In this document: in pieces, positions 32,398-40,439 of the stretch
Layout: the number at the start of each line of letters is the position of its first letter
How positions within the stretch are numbered: position 1 is the stretch's first letter
NCBI RefSeq assembly: GCF_000763385.1
Contig: NZ_JQFA01000002.1
Span: 2,356,001-2,420,000, forward strand
Length of the DNA stretch: 64,000 nt
Source of the DNA: Leptolyngbya sp. KIOST-1
GTDB taxonomy: Bacteria > Cyanobacteriota > Cyanobacteriia > Phormidesmidales > Phormidesmidaceae
Reading direction: 5' to 3'
Notes under the pieces: model-generated
What the model saw: only the letters and a program-made list of their open reading frames with translations
Database searches by the model: none
Told to the model about the DNA's origin: nothing
Position numbers and translations under genes: made by a program

Positions 32398-33417
32398 ATG
32401 AGCCACTCTATCGCTAACTCCATGCGTCACCTCTATTTTCTTGTCCCTGGCACTGGCAAGCGTTTCCACTGCGGCGGGCTATTTGCCGAACTCAAGACCC
32501 TGAAGCTGGCCCAGCAGATTTGCCCTGCCGAGGTGGTCACCTACGACCAGCGAGAACCTGGCACCCTCTTTCTCGACGATCTGCTCCAGCGACCCGGTTT
32601 AGGAAACAGCATTTTTGTGATCAGCTGGGGTTTTCACATCCCGCGCCTGGTGAGGCGGCTGCGGGGGCAGCAGGTGGTGTACCACGCCCACAGCAGCGGC
32701 TACGGCTTCACCCTGCCGGGGGATATCCCGATTGTTACCGTCAGCCGCAACTCCATGGGTTACTGGGGCCAAAAGCGGCCCAACGGGCTAATTTTTCACC
32801 TACCAAACCACATTTCGCCCGAATTCACCAACCGCCAACAGCCCAGAGACATCGACGTGCTGGTGCAGACGCGCAAGTCGTCGAATTACCTGCTCAATCA
32901 GCTGGTTCCGGCCTTAGAACCCCACTGCAATCTGGTCAAGCTGGAGGGGTTCGTGGACGATCTATCGATTTTGTTTAACCGCAGCAAAGTTTTTCTCTAC
33001 GACTCAGCGGAGTACTGGGCACTGAGTCGGGTCAGCGAGGGATTTGGCCTGCCGCCCATGGAGGCCATGGCCTGTGGCGGCCAGGTGTTTACCAGCGTCA
33101 ACGGAGCGCTGGCCGACTACCTGGACCCAGGCTTTAACTGCTACAAAATTGGGGTGCACTCAGTGGGGTACGACTGCGATCGCATCCTCGCCGCCCTGCA
33201 AACCCCTACCCCCCTGGCCATGACCACCGCCGATCTCGCCCCCTACCGCGCCGATGCCCTGCTGCCCCGGCTGGAAAGAATTCTGGCTGAGATCAACCAC
33301 TTCTTCGACTACCGGGCCAAGCACCGCGCCGACATCCCCGATCTCACCAAACCTCGCCTGACCCGCCTTTGGTTGCAGCGCACCGCCGATAAAGTGCGCA
33401 AGAAGCTGGGCAGGTAA
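32398..33417 (+). CDS. Glycosyltransferase, GT-B fold (GT1/GT4-like)
   Basis: About 339 residues, with a Rossmann-like N-terminal half (HLYFLVPGTGKRFHCGGLFA, VVYHAHSSGYGFTLPGDIPI, then PIVTVSRNSMGYWG). The C-terminal nucleotide-sugar site, SEGFGLPPMEAMACGGQVF near residues 213-231, shows the E-x7-E motif of GT4 enzymes. It would transfer a sugar to a surface polysaccharide or lipid; donor and acceptor are unknown. The frame is open upstream to 32185, but that part overlaps DUF2442 and is non-homologous. ATG 32398 or ATG 32422 is the likely start. It may share the DUF4160/DUF2442 transcript. Confidence 0.85.
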   Translation: MSHSIANSMRHLYFLVPGTGKRFHCGGLFAELKTLKLAQQICPAEVVTYDQREPGTLFLDDLLQRPGLGNSIFVISWGFHIPRLVRRLRGQQVVYHAHSSGYGFTLPGDIPIVTVSRNSMGYWGQKRPNGLIFHLPNHISPEFTNRQQPRDIDVLVQTRKSSNYLLNQLVPALEPHCNLVKLEGFVDDLSILFNRSKVFLYDSAEYWALSRVSEGFGLPPMEAMACGGQVFTSVNGALADYLDPGFNCYKIGVHSVGYDCDRILAALQTPTPLAMTTADLAPYRADALLPRLERILAEINHFFDYRAKHRADIPDLTKPRLTRLWLQRTADKVRKKLGR

Positions 33418-33535
33418 AAGGGGAGTACCCCACGTCCCACACCCTGCGCTGCGATCCCCACCTTTAGGCCGGTAGGTTGGCAAAGGCACAGTCACGCGAG
33501 ACAATATAAGAACTGTAATATTTGAACCTTAGGCT

Positions 33536-34300
33536 GTGAATAACGCTCCTGTACGCACGGTATCTGACGCCAAGCGCGACTTTTATACCCACCATACCCG
33601 CCCCATTAACTCCATCTACCGGCGCGTGGTAGACGAGCTGATGGTAGAAATGCATTTGCTCTCGGTCAATGTCGACTTTGCCTACGACCCCATCTACGCT
33701 CTGGGCATTGTCACCACCTTCGATCGCTTCATGCAGGGGTACCAGCCGGAGAGCGACAAAGATTCCATCTTTAACGCCCTGTGCCGCTCCATCCACAGCA
33801 CCCCTGACCACTATCGCGGCGACGCCGAAGCCCTCAAAGCTGCGGTCAGCGGTATGTCCCTTGACGACCTGAAGGGGCAGTTTGAGCACCTCTCTGAAGG
33901 CGGCGACGGTTTGCGCGGCACCCTGGCAGCTGTAGCCACCAAAGACAAGTTTAAGTACAGTCGTCCCTTTGGCGTCGGGCTCTACACCCTGGTAGAAACC
34001 GCCGCCGCCGAGGATGCCCTCAAGGAGAAAGACACCGTTGAGGCTCTGTTCAAAGACCTGGCCAGCAAACTCAATATTGCTACCGACAAGCTGCAAAAAG
34101 ATGTCGAACTCTACCGCAGCAACTTGGAGAAGTTTGCCCAGGCTCAGGAGGTGATGAAAGATATGCTGGCAGCCGATCGCAAAAAGCGCGAAGAACGCCA
34201 GAAAGCCGCCGAAGCCGCTGCCGAAACCATTAACGAGTCGGTGGCCACCGCCCCCGAAGCCGCAGAATCAGGCGCTGAGTCAGGTGAGGCCGCCGAATAG
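33536..34300 (+). CDS. thf1: Thylakoid formation protein Thf1 / Psb29
   Basis: Psb29/Thf1 is a thylakoid-associated protein needed for photosystem II repair; it interacts with FtsH proteases. The 254 residues begin with the family signature RTVSDAKRDFYTHHTRPINS, followed by YRRVVDELMVEMHLLSVN and YDPIYALGIVTTFDRFM. The C-terminal third is a long coiled coil (about 180-235) ending in an Ala/Glu-rich tail (AAEAAAETINESVATAPEAA). The start is a GTG at 33536, which gives the MNNAPVRTVSD N-terminus expected of the family. It stands alone between a glycosyltransferase and a convergent PanE-type gene. Confidence 0.95.
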   Translation: MNNAPVRTVSDAKRDFYTHHTRPINSIYRRVVDELMVEMHLLSVNVDFAYDPIYALGIVTTFDRFMQGYQPESDKDSIFNALCRSIHSTPDHYRGDAEALKAAVSGMSLDDLKGQFEHLSEGGDGLRGTLAAVATKDKFKYSRPFGVGLYTLVETAAAEDALKEKDTVEALFKDLASKLNIATDKLQKDVELYRSNLEKFAQAQEVMKDMLAADRKKREERQKAAEAAAETINESVATAPEAAESGAESGEAAE

Positions 34301-34349
34301 CAGCTTGTACAATGGGCTCGACAGGGCATGGCTGCCGGAGTAGGCTACC

Positions 34350-35330
34350 TTAGCCACATTCCTGGTTCCGACGGCGATCGATCGCCTTGAGCTGGTGGTA
34401 AAGCATCTCAATTTTAGGTACTGTCGCTCCGGCGGCCTGGGCGGCGCGCACAGTATTGCCATAGATGGCGTCTACCTCCAGGGGTCGCCCTTCGTCAAAG
34501 TCAATTTTCATGCTGGTGCGGTAGGGAGCCATCCGCTCGGTGTGGGTCAGCATATGAGCGACCAGTTCTGGGGGCAGGTGCCGACTCTGGCCAGGGGAAA
34601 GCGACTCGCCATCCCGCCGCGCCGCCTCCAGCACTTCACCCATCAGCTGTTCGGCCAGCCGGCGAATGTTGGGGTCGGCCATCATTTCTACCGTTGTGGC
34701 ATTCATCACCACCGAAAGGCCATTAAACGGAATATTCCATACCAGCTTGCGCCACCGAGCCAGGCGCAGGTCGCTCACCACCTCCACCCCCACCTGTCCG
34801 GCCCGGAAGTCCTGCTCAATGGCTTCCAGCAGGGGCGAATGGCCGGCGGGCTGACGGTCAGCGCAGTATTGCCCCAGCAGCAGGTTGCCGTAGTCAAGGT
34901 GGCGAACGGTGCCAGGGCCTACTTTATTGGCACAAATAATGCAGAGCCCGCCCAGGATCGGGTGAGGCGCCGAGGCCGTTGCCCAGGCGGCGATGTCATC
35001 TTCAATTCCAAACCCGTTTTGGAGGGTTAAAATGGCCGTTTCTGGCCCCAGAATGGGCTTCAGCAGGGTTGGCAGCAGGGCGTTTTGAGTGGTCTTAAGG
35101 GCGACGATCACCACATCAACCGGCGGCATTGTGGCCGTACTGCGGTGGGCATTCACCTGGGGCAGGGCGAAATTTCCAGCCACTGACTCGATCACCAGAC
35201 CGTGTTCATTGACGTAATCGCAGTCGCCGCGCAATAGGAAATGGACCTCAGCCCCACCGCGCTGCAAACACGCCCCATAGTAGCCGCCAACGGCTCCTGT
35301 GCCGACAATGGCGTAGCGCCGCCCGCTCAA
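34350..35330 (-). CDS. Putative 2-dehydropantoate 2-reductase (PanE/ApbA family)
   Basis: NADPH-dependent reductase of pantothenate synthesis (ketopantoate to pantoate), or a paralogous ketoacid reductase. The 326 residues open with the Rossmann motif YAIVGTGAVGGYYGACL. They continue with VIVALKTTQNALLPTLLKP, TLQNGFGIED, then the C-terminal helical domain with WRKLVWNIPFNGLSVVMNAT (catalytic Lys) and SMKIDFDEGRPLEVDAIYGN. The start is a TTG at 35330, because no ATG fits before the GxGxxG motif. No panB or panC is nearby, and families of this type often contain several paralogs, so the exact substrate is uncertain. Confidence 0.88.
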   Translation of the reverse strand: MSGRRYAIVGTGAVGGYYGACLQRGGAEVHFLLRGDCDYVNEHGLVIESVAGNFALPQVNAHRSTATMPPVDVVIVALKTTQNALLPTLLKPILGPETAILTLQNGFGIEDDIAAWATASAPHPILGGLCIICANKVGPGTVRHLDYGNLLLGQYCADRQPAGHSPLLEAIEQDFRAGQVGVEVVSDLRLARWRKLVWNIPFNGLSVVMNATTVEMMADPNIRRLAEQLMGEVLEAARRDGESLSPGQSRHLPPELVAHMLTHTERMAPYRTSMKIDFDEGRPLEVDAIYGNTVRAAQAAGATVPKIEMLYHQLKAIDRRRNQECG

Positions 35331-35454
35331 AACAGCACACCAGGTAATTGTTCACCCTGCTAGCCGAGGTATTTAGAAGGATCTGACCAGCACTAAACCC
35401 TAGCCGTAGCCGTCCTACCCCGCCTGTGACTTCTATAGACTTCTATAATAGCTT

Positions 35455-35778
35455 TCAGCGATGCACAGGGGCAGGGGCTGAGGTCGGGTAAGCAGACGTT
35501 TTGGCGGGCTCAAGTACGGAGGGAGCATCCAGCGTCTCCTCTAGCCAGGCTGGCTCTCGGAGCACCTCAGAGAACGTGAGCTCTACGGGTTGGGACAAGA
35601 AATCGAGCGGTTGCATCTCAACCATCGACGCTGAAAATACAGGCACAGCCAGAGAACATGCAGACCAGCGACTTTCTACCGGCACGCCAAGCTGGCTACA
35701 CTGGCCTCCTCGCCGGCCCTCAGGAGCATAAAAACGGCAGCGGCTGCAAGACGATACCCGGCACTGCGCTAAATTCAT
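35455..35778 (-). CDS. Small Cys-rich protein, cyanobacterial hypothetical
   Basis: A 107-residue protein. The N-terminal 45 residues hold five cysteines (CRVSSCSRCRFYAPEGRR, then GGQCSQLGVPVESRWSACSL) in a C-x5-C-x2-C-x13-C-x14-C pattern that could bind zinc or an iron-sulfur cluster. The rest is acidic and Pro-rich, probably disordered. AGGA precedes the ATG. It resembles uncharacterised proteins found in many filamentous cyanobacteria, but I know no function for them. It faces a 500-base gene-poor, AT-rich region. Confidence 0.7.
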   Translation of the reverse strand: MNLAQCRVSSCSRCRFYAPEGRRGGQCSQLGVPVESRWSACSLAVPVFSASMVEMQPLDFLSQPVELTFSEVLREPAWLEETLDAPSVLEPAKTSAYPTSAPAPVHR

Positions 35779-36291
35779 AGTGGCGTCCTAAAGCGGCACA
35801 TAACCCCTACATTTTCACTCTTGGAAAAAATGGGGATCATTCAAATTAATGCTCGAATAGCTGGGTTTCAAACGACTACAGCGAATACAGCAAACAGATT
35901 ACCTTCAAGATTTCTTTATGTTTACTTTAGACCGATACACATTTCTGTAAAGGAGGCCGTCGTAAAATTTGAACATACGTAAACTCGGCGGGGATCAGGC
36001 AAAACACGGGTAATATCCCCCTTGCCTGATTCGAAATCCATCGGATATTGTCATTCTCTACCTGGCAATAGGTCAAAGAATCTCCGCTCTTGAATACTTG
36101 AAATGGTTGAATAAAATAGGTTGATTAATTTTTTGATTTCACATCTTCCTTTAGGTATAGCTTGAACTCGAATGGCTTGATGAGTAAGCGGGGTTTGGCC
36201 CAAGGTTGTCAGCTCAAGCTTCTCTACTCCACCGTTGACCCCAATCTCCCTGCGATCCTGTCGCCCGTGGGCTATGGCATAATCCTGCCCT
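35779..36291. other. AT-rich gene-free region with one hairpin
   Basis: Five hundred and thirteen bases, visibly richer in A and T than the rest of the window. ATCAGGCAA at 35994-36002 pairs with TTGCCTGAT at 36022-36030. AAAGGAGG at 35949-35956 looks like a ribosome site. The only start it could serve is TTG 35969, which opens a 14-codon frame. Promoters for the divergent flanking genes must lie here. A small RNA cannot be excluded, but no known family was recognised. Confidence 0.45.
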
Positions 36292-37272
36292 ATGGGCCAA
36301 CCGTCTAATCTCCTGCTAAAACTGAGTCGTCAGCTGTTTGCTGAGGACTGCGATCGCGCTGCTTTTCTAGAGGCGCTGGTTCACCCCCAGCTCTTTTCCA
36401 CGGCCATTGTCTGGATGCAGCCGCGCCCGAAGCAGGTTCCCTTTGCGATCGCCTCTGCCCTGCCCTGGCAGCCCGCCTGGGTCGACCGTCTCAGAACCAA
36501 TCAGCGCCCCGGACAGCACCCCCTTCATCAATCTGGAGCATACTACTGCCTGGATATGGCGTCCGTGTTCTCCGCTGCCGTTTTTAGCGCCATCCCCACC
36601 CCAGGGGAGGCCGTGCTGGATCTCTGTGCGGCCCCCGGGGGCAAAAGTCTGCTAGCCCGACAGGCCCTGGGCCCCAAGCATCTCTGGTGCAACGAGGTGA
36701 TCCGCAAGCGGGTCAAAATCCTCATCGCTAACCTCAAGCGCTGCGGGGCCACCGAAGCTTTGGTCTTTAACCTCGACCCCCAGATCTTTGCCGAGCAGCT
36801 TCCCCAGGCGGCCTCAGTGGTGCTGGTCGATGCGCCCTGTAGTGGGCAATCGCTTTTGGCCAAAGGCGACTCAGCCCCCGGCTGCTTTCACCCCGTCAGC
36901 ATCAAAAAAAATGCCCGTCGCCAAAGGCGCATTCTGGCCCACGCTACCCAAACCGTCGCGCCAGGAGGGTACCTGGCCTACATGACCTGCACCTTTTCCC
37001 CAGAAGAAAATGAGCGGGTAGTCGCCTGGCTGCTGAGGACATTTCCCCAGTTTGAGGCTGTACCGGTCCCGGCCCTTGGGGATCATGCGTCGTCGTTAGC
37101 CCCATTTCCCTGCTATCGGCTGTGGCCCCAGTCGGGCCTGGGAGCAGGGGGATTTACCGCTCTGCTGCGCAACTGCGGAGAGGGCTCGGAATCCACCCGT
37201 TCAGACCCCATCAATCTGGAGTTTCTCACTGCCAGGGGTATGAAAATCCACGCTCCTGTGCCACCCGCTTAA
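36292..37272 (+). CDS. RsmB/NOP2-type RNA (cytosine-5) methyltransferase
   Basis: SAM-dependent m5C methyltransferase of rRNA or tRNA, 326 residues. The SAM site is VLDLCAAPGGKSLLARQA (near 104). The catalytic cysteines are in DAPCSGQSLL (near 182) and YMTCTFSPEENE (near 229), both present as in two-cysteine Nol1/Nop2/Sun enzymes. There is no N-terminal NusB-like domain, so it is shorter than RsmB, closer to RsmF-type or archaeal-like members. The target base cannot be assigned. The start at 36292 gives MGQPSNLLLKLSRQLF. A UbiA gene lies 87 bases downstream on the same strand. Confidence 0.9.
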   Translation: MGQPSNLLLKLSRQLFAEDCDRAAFLEALVHPQLFSTAIVWMQPRPKQVPFAIASALPWQPAWVDRLRTNQRPGQHPLHQSGAYYCLDMASVFSAAVFSAIPTPGEAVLDLCAAPGGKSLLARQALGPKHLWCNEVIRKRVKILIANLKRCGATEALVFNLDPQIFAEQLPQAASVVLVDAPCSGQSLLAKGDSAPGCFHPVSIKKNARRQRRILAHATQTVAPGGYLAYMTCTFSPEENERVVAWLLRTFPQFEAVPVPALGDHASSLAPFPCYRLWPQSGLGAGGFTALLRNCGEGSESTRSDPINLEFLTARGMKIHAPVPPA

Positions 37273-37359
37273 TCAGTCCCGGCGGGGGAGCCGGCTTGGG
37301 GGTCTGGCCGTGGGACGGCTATGCTGAAGACTGTACACCCGTAAGCGATCCCGGCGACC

Positions 37360-38244
37360 ATGGCCAATCCGTCTACCCGTCCCCACCCATCCCCCCTAAA
37401 CGCCATTATTCGCCTGCTGCGCTGGGACAAACCGACGGGACGGCTGATTCTGATGGTGCCGGCCCTCTGGTCAGTGGTGCTGGCGGCCCAGGGACGCCCC
37501 CCGCTACCGCTGGTGGGTGTCATCGTCCTGGGAACCCTGGCCACCAGCGCCGCTGGCTGCGTCGTCAACGACCTGTGGGATCGCAACATCGATCCCCACG
37601 TGGCCCGTACCCGCACCCGCCCCCTGGCAGCCCGCGATCTCTCCGTGTCCGTAGGGATTGGGGTGCTGCTAGTATCCCTGCTGTGTGCCTACGGGCTCTC
37701 GCTCTACCTCAACTCCCTCGGCTTCTGGCTGTGTGTGCTGGCGGTGCCGTTTATTCTGCTCTATCCCCTGGCCAAACGGGTGTTTCCCGTACCGCAGCTG
37801 GTGCTCTCGCTAGCCTGGGGATTTGCGGTGCTGATCCCCTGGGCCACCGTAACGAGCAATTTAGATTTGCCAGTATGGATTTTGTGGCTTGCCGTCGTGC
37901 TGTGGACCCTGGGATTTGACACCGTCTACGCCATCCCCGATCGCGACGACGATCGCCGCCTAGGCGTCAACTCAGCCGCTCTCTTCTTTGGCGACTACAC
38001 GCCTCAGTTCATCGGCTTTTGCTTTCTGGGCACCTGGCTGCTGATGATTTGGCTGGGCCTGCTGCTGTTTCTGGCCTTCCCCTACTGGCTGGGGCTAGCC
38101 GCCGCGCTGATGGTCTGGTCACGCCAGTCCTACCTGCTCAGCCGCTACAAGCCCCCCCTCCAGCTCTACGGACAAATCTTTCGGCAAAATGTTCAGCTCG
38201 GCTTTCTGCTCATCCTCGGCATGATCCTCGGCTCCCTCCTGTAA
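37360..38244 (+). CDS. 4-hydroxybenzoate polyprenyltransferase (UbiA type, plastoquinone synthesis)
   Basis: A UbiA-superfamily membrane prenyltransferase, 294 residues and about eight helices. Both Asp-rich, Mg/diphosphate-binding motifs are present: NDLWDRNIDPHVARTRTRPL near residue 69, and DRDDDRRLGVNSAALFFGD near residue 194. In cyanobacteria this subfamily (Slr0926 type) prenylates 4-hydroxybenzoate for plastoquinone. The chorismate lyase at 20618-21244 would supply that substrate, so the window encodes the first two committed steps. Homogentisate prenyltransferase and ChlG are other family members but have different motifs. Stop TAA is followed at once by a heptamer array. Confidence 0.9.
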   Translation: MANPSTRPHPSPLNAIIRLLRWDKPTGRLILMVPALWSVVLAAQGRPPLPLVGVIVLGTLATSAAGCVVNDLWDRNIDPHVARTRTRPLAARDLSVSVGIGVLLVSLLCAYGLSLYLNSLGFWLCVLAVPFILLYPLAKRVFPVPQLVLSLAWGFAVLIPWATVTSNLDLPVWILWLAVVLWTLGFDTVYAIPDRDDDRRLGVNSAALFFGDYTPQFIGFCFLGTWLLMIWLGLLLFLAFPYWLGLAAALMVWSRQSYLLSRYKPPLQLYGQIFRQNVQLGFLLILGMILGSLL

Positions 38245-38326
38245 CCCCCACCCATCCACCCATCCACCCTCCTACCCCCTACCCACCCACTCACTCCCCA
38301 CTCCCCACTCCCCACTCCCCCGCAAC
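38245..38326 (+). repeat. Heptamer tandem array between the UbiA gene and gatB
   Basis: Units of ACCCATCC, ACCCTCC and ACTCCCC (CCCCACT) in tandem over about 80 bases. The orientation is opposite to that of the arrays at 9817 and 12714. It starts immediately after the stop codon. Confidence 0.85.
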
Positions 38327-38367
38327 GCTACAATGGGAACTGATGCAATTCCCCGTTGGAGCGGTTT

Positions 38368-39870
38368 ATGACCACTGCGGCCCCCGCCAAGACAGAGTCC
38401 ACCAAGACCCAGTACGAAGCCATCATTGGTCTGGAAACGCACTGTCAGCTGTGCACCGAAACCAAAATTTTCTCCCCGGCTTCTACCGCCTTTGGGGCTG
38501 ACCCCAATACCTACATCGACCCGATTGTGGTGGGCATGCCCGGGGTGTTGCCGGTGCTCAATCAGCGGGTGCTGGAGTATGCCGTCAAGGCGGGGCTGGC
38601 TCTCAACTGCCAGATTGCTCCCTACTCGAAGTTCGATCGCAAGCAGTACTTCTACCCTGATCTGCCCAAGAACTACCAAATTTCCCAGTACGACCTGCCC
38701 ATTGCCGAGCACGGCTGGCTAGAGATTGAGCTGATCGACAAGAAAACCAAGGAAGCGACCCGCAAGCGCATTGGTATCACTCGCCTGCACATGGAAGAAG
38801 ACGCCGGCAAGCTGGTGCATGCGGGCAGCGATCGCCTGGCCGGGTCCACCTATTCCCTGGTCGACTACAACCGGGCTGGGGTGCCGCTGATCGAGATTGT
38901 CTCCGAGCCCGACATCCGCAGCGGACAGGAGGCCGCCGAGTATGCCCAGGAGCTGCGCCGCATTGTGCGCTACCTCGGCATTAGCGACGGCAACATGCAG
39001 GAGGGCTCTCTGCGCTGCGACGTGAACATTTCCGTGCGCCCCGTGGGCCAGGCCGAGTTCGGCACCAAGGTGGAGATCAAAAACATGAACTCCTTTAGCG
39101 CCATCCAAAAGGCGATCGAGTACGAAATTGAGCGACAGATCAAAGCCAACGAAGCCGGTGAAAGAATCGCTCAAGAAACCCGCCTGTGGGACGAGAGTAG
39201 CCAGCGCACCAAGAGCATGCGCTCTAAGGAAGGCTCCAGCGACTACCGCTACTTCCCAGAACCCGATCTGCCCCCAATTGTGGTGTCGGTGGAGCAAAAA
39301 GAGGGCTGGCTGGCGGAGTTGCCTGAGCTACCGGCCCAAAAGCGCACCCGCTACGAGTCAGAGTTTGGCCTCTCTCCGTACGATGCCCGCGTGCTCAGCG
39401 ACGAGCGCGCCATCACCGAGTACTTTGAGGCCACAGTGTCCGCCGGGGCCGACCCCAAGCTCACCTCCAACTGGATCACCCAGGACATCGCCGCCTACCT
39501 CAACAACGAGAAACTCTCCATTGACGCACTGCCCCTGACGCCCGCCAGCTTGGCCGAGCTGGTACAGCTGATTGAGGCCGGCACCATCAGCAACAAAATC
39601 GGCAAAGACCTGCTGCCCGAGCTGCTCACCCAGGGCGGCTCTCCCAAGGCCCTGGTCGAGGCCCGGGGGCTGAGCCAAATTTCTGATCCGGCTCAGATAG
39701 AGGCCATGATCGATGAGGTGCTGGCGGCGCATCCAGAGGAGCTAGAGGCCTACCGGGGCGGCAAGAAAAAGCTCCAGGGGTTCTTTGTAGGCCAGCTGAT
39801 GAAGCGTAGCGGCGGGCGAGTGGATCCGAAGTTGAGCAATCAGCTCCTCAGTCAAAAGCTAAACTCGTGA
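38368..39870 (+). CDS. gatB: Aspartyl/glutamyl-tRNA amidotransferase subunit B
   Basis: GatB is the tRNA-binding and kinase subunit of GatCAB, which converts Glu-tRNA(Gln) to Gln-tRNA(Gln) (and Asp-tRNA(Asn) where needed). The 500 residues include [52 protein letters not shown] and the [11 protein letters not shown] motif, with the tail domain YqeY-like at the C-terminus ([19 protein letters not shown]). ATG 38368 is preferred over a TTG at 38356 because GGAG lies between them. gatA and gatC are not in the window. A terminator stands about 95 bases downstream. Confidence 0.97.
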   Translation: MTTAAPAKTESTKTQYEAIIGLETHCQLCTETKIFSPASTAFGADPNTYIDPIVVGMPGVLPVLNQRVLEYAVKAGLALNCQIAPYSKFDRKQYFYPDLPKNYQISQYDLPIAEHGWLEIELIDKKTKEATRKRIGITRLHMEEDAGKLVHAGSDRLAGSTYSLVDYNRAGVPLIEIVSEPDIRSGQEAAEYAQELRRIVRYLGISDGNMQEGSLRCDVNISVRPVGQAEFGTKVEIKNMNSFSAIQKAIEYEIERQIKANEAGERIAQETRLWDESSQRTKSMRSKEGSSDYRYFPEPDLPPIVVSVEQKEGWLAELPELPAQKRTRYESEFGLSPYDARVLSDERAITEYFEATVSAGADPKLTSNWITQDIAAYLNNEKLSIDALPLTPASLAELVQLIEAGTISNKIGKDLLPELLTQGGSPKALVEARGLSQISDPAQIEAMIDEVLAAHPEELEAYRGGKKKLQGFFVGQLMKRSGGRVDPKLSNQLLSQKLNS

Positions 39871-39902
39871 CAATGCCTGAAGTCATTGAAAAAAATCAAT
39901 AA

Positions 39903-39995
39903 GGGGTCTTACCCCCCATGCAATTTCTAGGCTAATATGGTACTAGATGCACCCTGATGGTAGGGAGAGCTATTTTTTGGGCTCTCCTTTTTTTT
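39903..39995 (+). terminator. Terminators downstream of gatB
   Basis: A small GGGGT/ACCCC stem at 39903-39915 is followed by a good intrinsic terminator: GGAGAGC at 39964-39970 pairs with GCTCTCC at 39981-39987, then an eight-T run. A TAATAT hexamer at 39933-39938 lies between them, so a very short separate transcript ending here is also possible. Confidence 0.75.
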
Positions 39996-40184
39996 GCCTT
40001 TTTGTCGGCCGCCGACTCAAATCAATGCCGACCCAGATTGATTCTGAATCTACAGCCTCGATTCCTCAAAGGGTCCCCAAAGCACCGTAGGGTAAGCACG
40101 GCCCACCAGCCTGTTCAGCATATCTGGCGATGCAGCAGTGACTAGAGCGTCGGTACAGTATTTGGTTTGCAGCGAGGCTCGGGG

Positions 40185-40375
40185 CATGCGAGCCACAACG
40201 GCGCTAATCAGCCCAAGGTGCTACTGGGGCCATGTCACTGGCCCCAGGCCCCGACGGGAAGGAGCGATTGATCATCGGTTTAAACCTCTGTGCTGCCAAG
40301 GAATCGGTAGGGATCTATAGACCCCGCACTGGCAGCTACGAGATCGCAACCATACTGAACCAGTGCTCTAGAGAA
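40185..40375 (+). repeat. Family B dispersed repeat, copy B1 (in the gap 39996-40439)
   Basis: Contains TGGGGCCATGTCACTGGCCC, GATTGATCATCGGTTTAAAC and ATAGACCCCGCACTGGC, shared with B2 at 29821-30040 (minus strand) and, for the last 65 bases, B3 at 21259-21325. A frame running through it (end of which reads GAIDHRFKPLCCQGIGRDL) is conserved in B2. The DNA between 39996 and 40184 and from 40376 to 40439 shows no gene. Confidence 0.8.
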
Positions 40376-40439
40376 CGGTTTCGCCGCTCTGGAGCCGCTT
40401 TCAATTCTGGCGGTATCGAGTTTGCAGTTTAGCCAGGGG

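Noticed and set aside
35949..36010. AAAGGAGG followed by a 14-codon frame from TTG 35969
   Set aside because: The spacing is long, the start is weak and the peptide matches nothing I know.
36029..36041. GATTCGAAATCC resembling a tRNA T-arm
   Set aside because: No matching acceptor, D-arm or anticodon arm around it.
40138..40320. 60-codon frame across repeat B1
   Set aside because: It belongs to a dispersed repeat. Frame conservation with B2 is noted as a finding, but not enough to call a gene.
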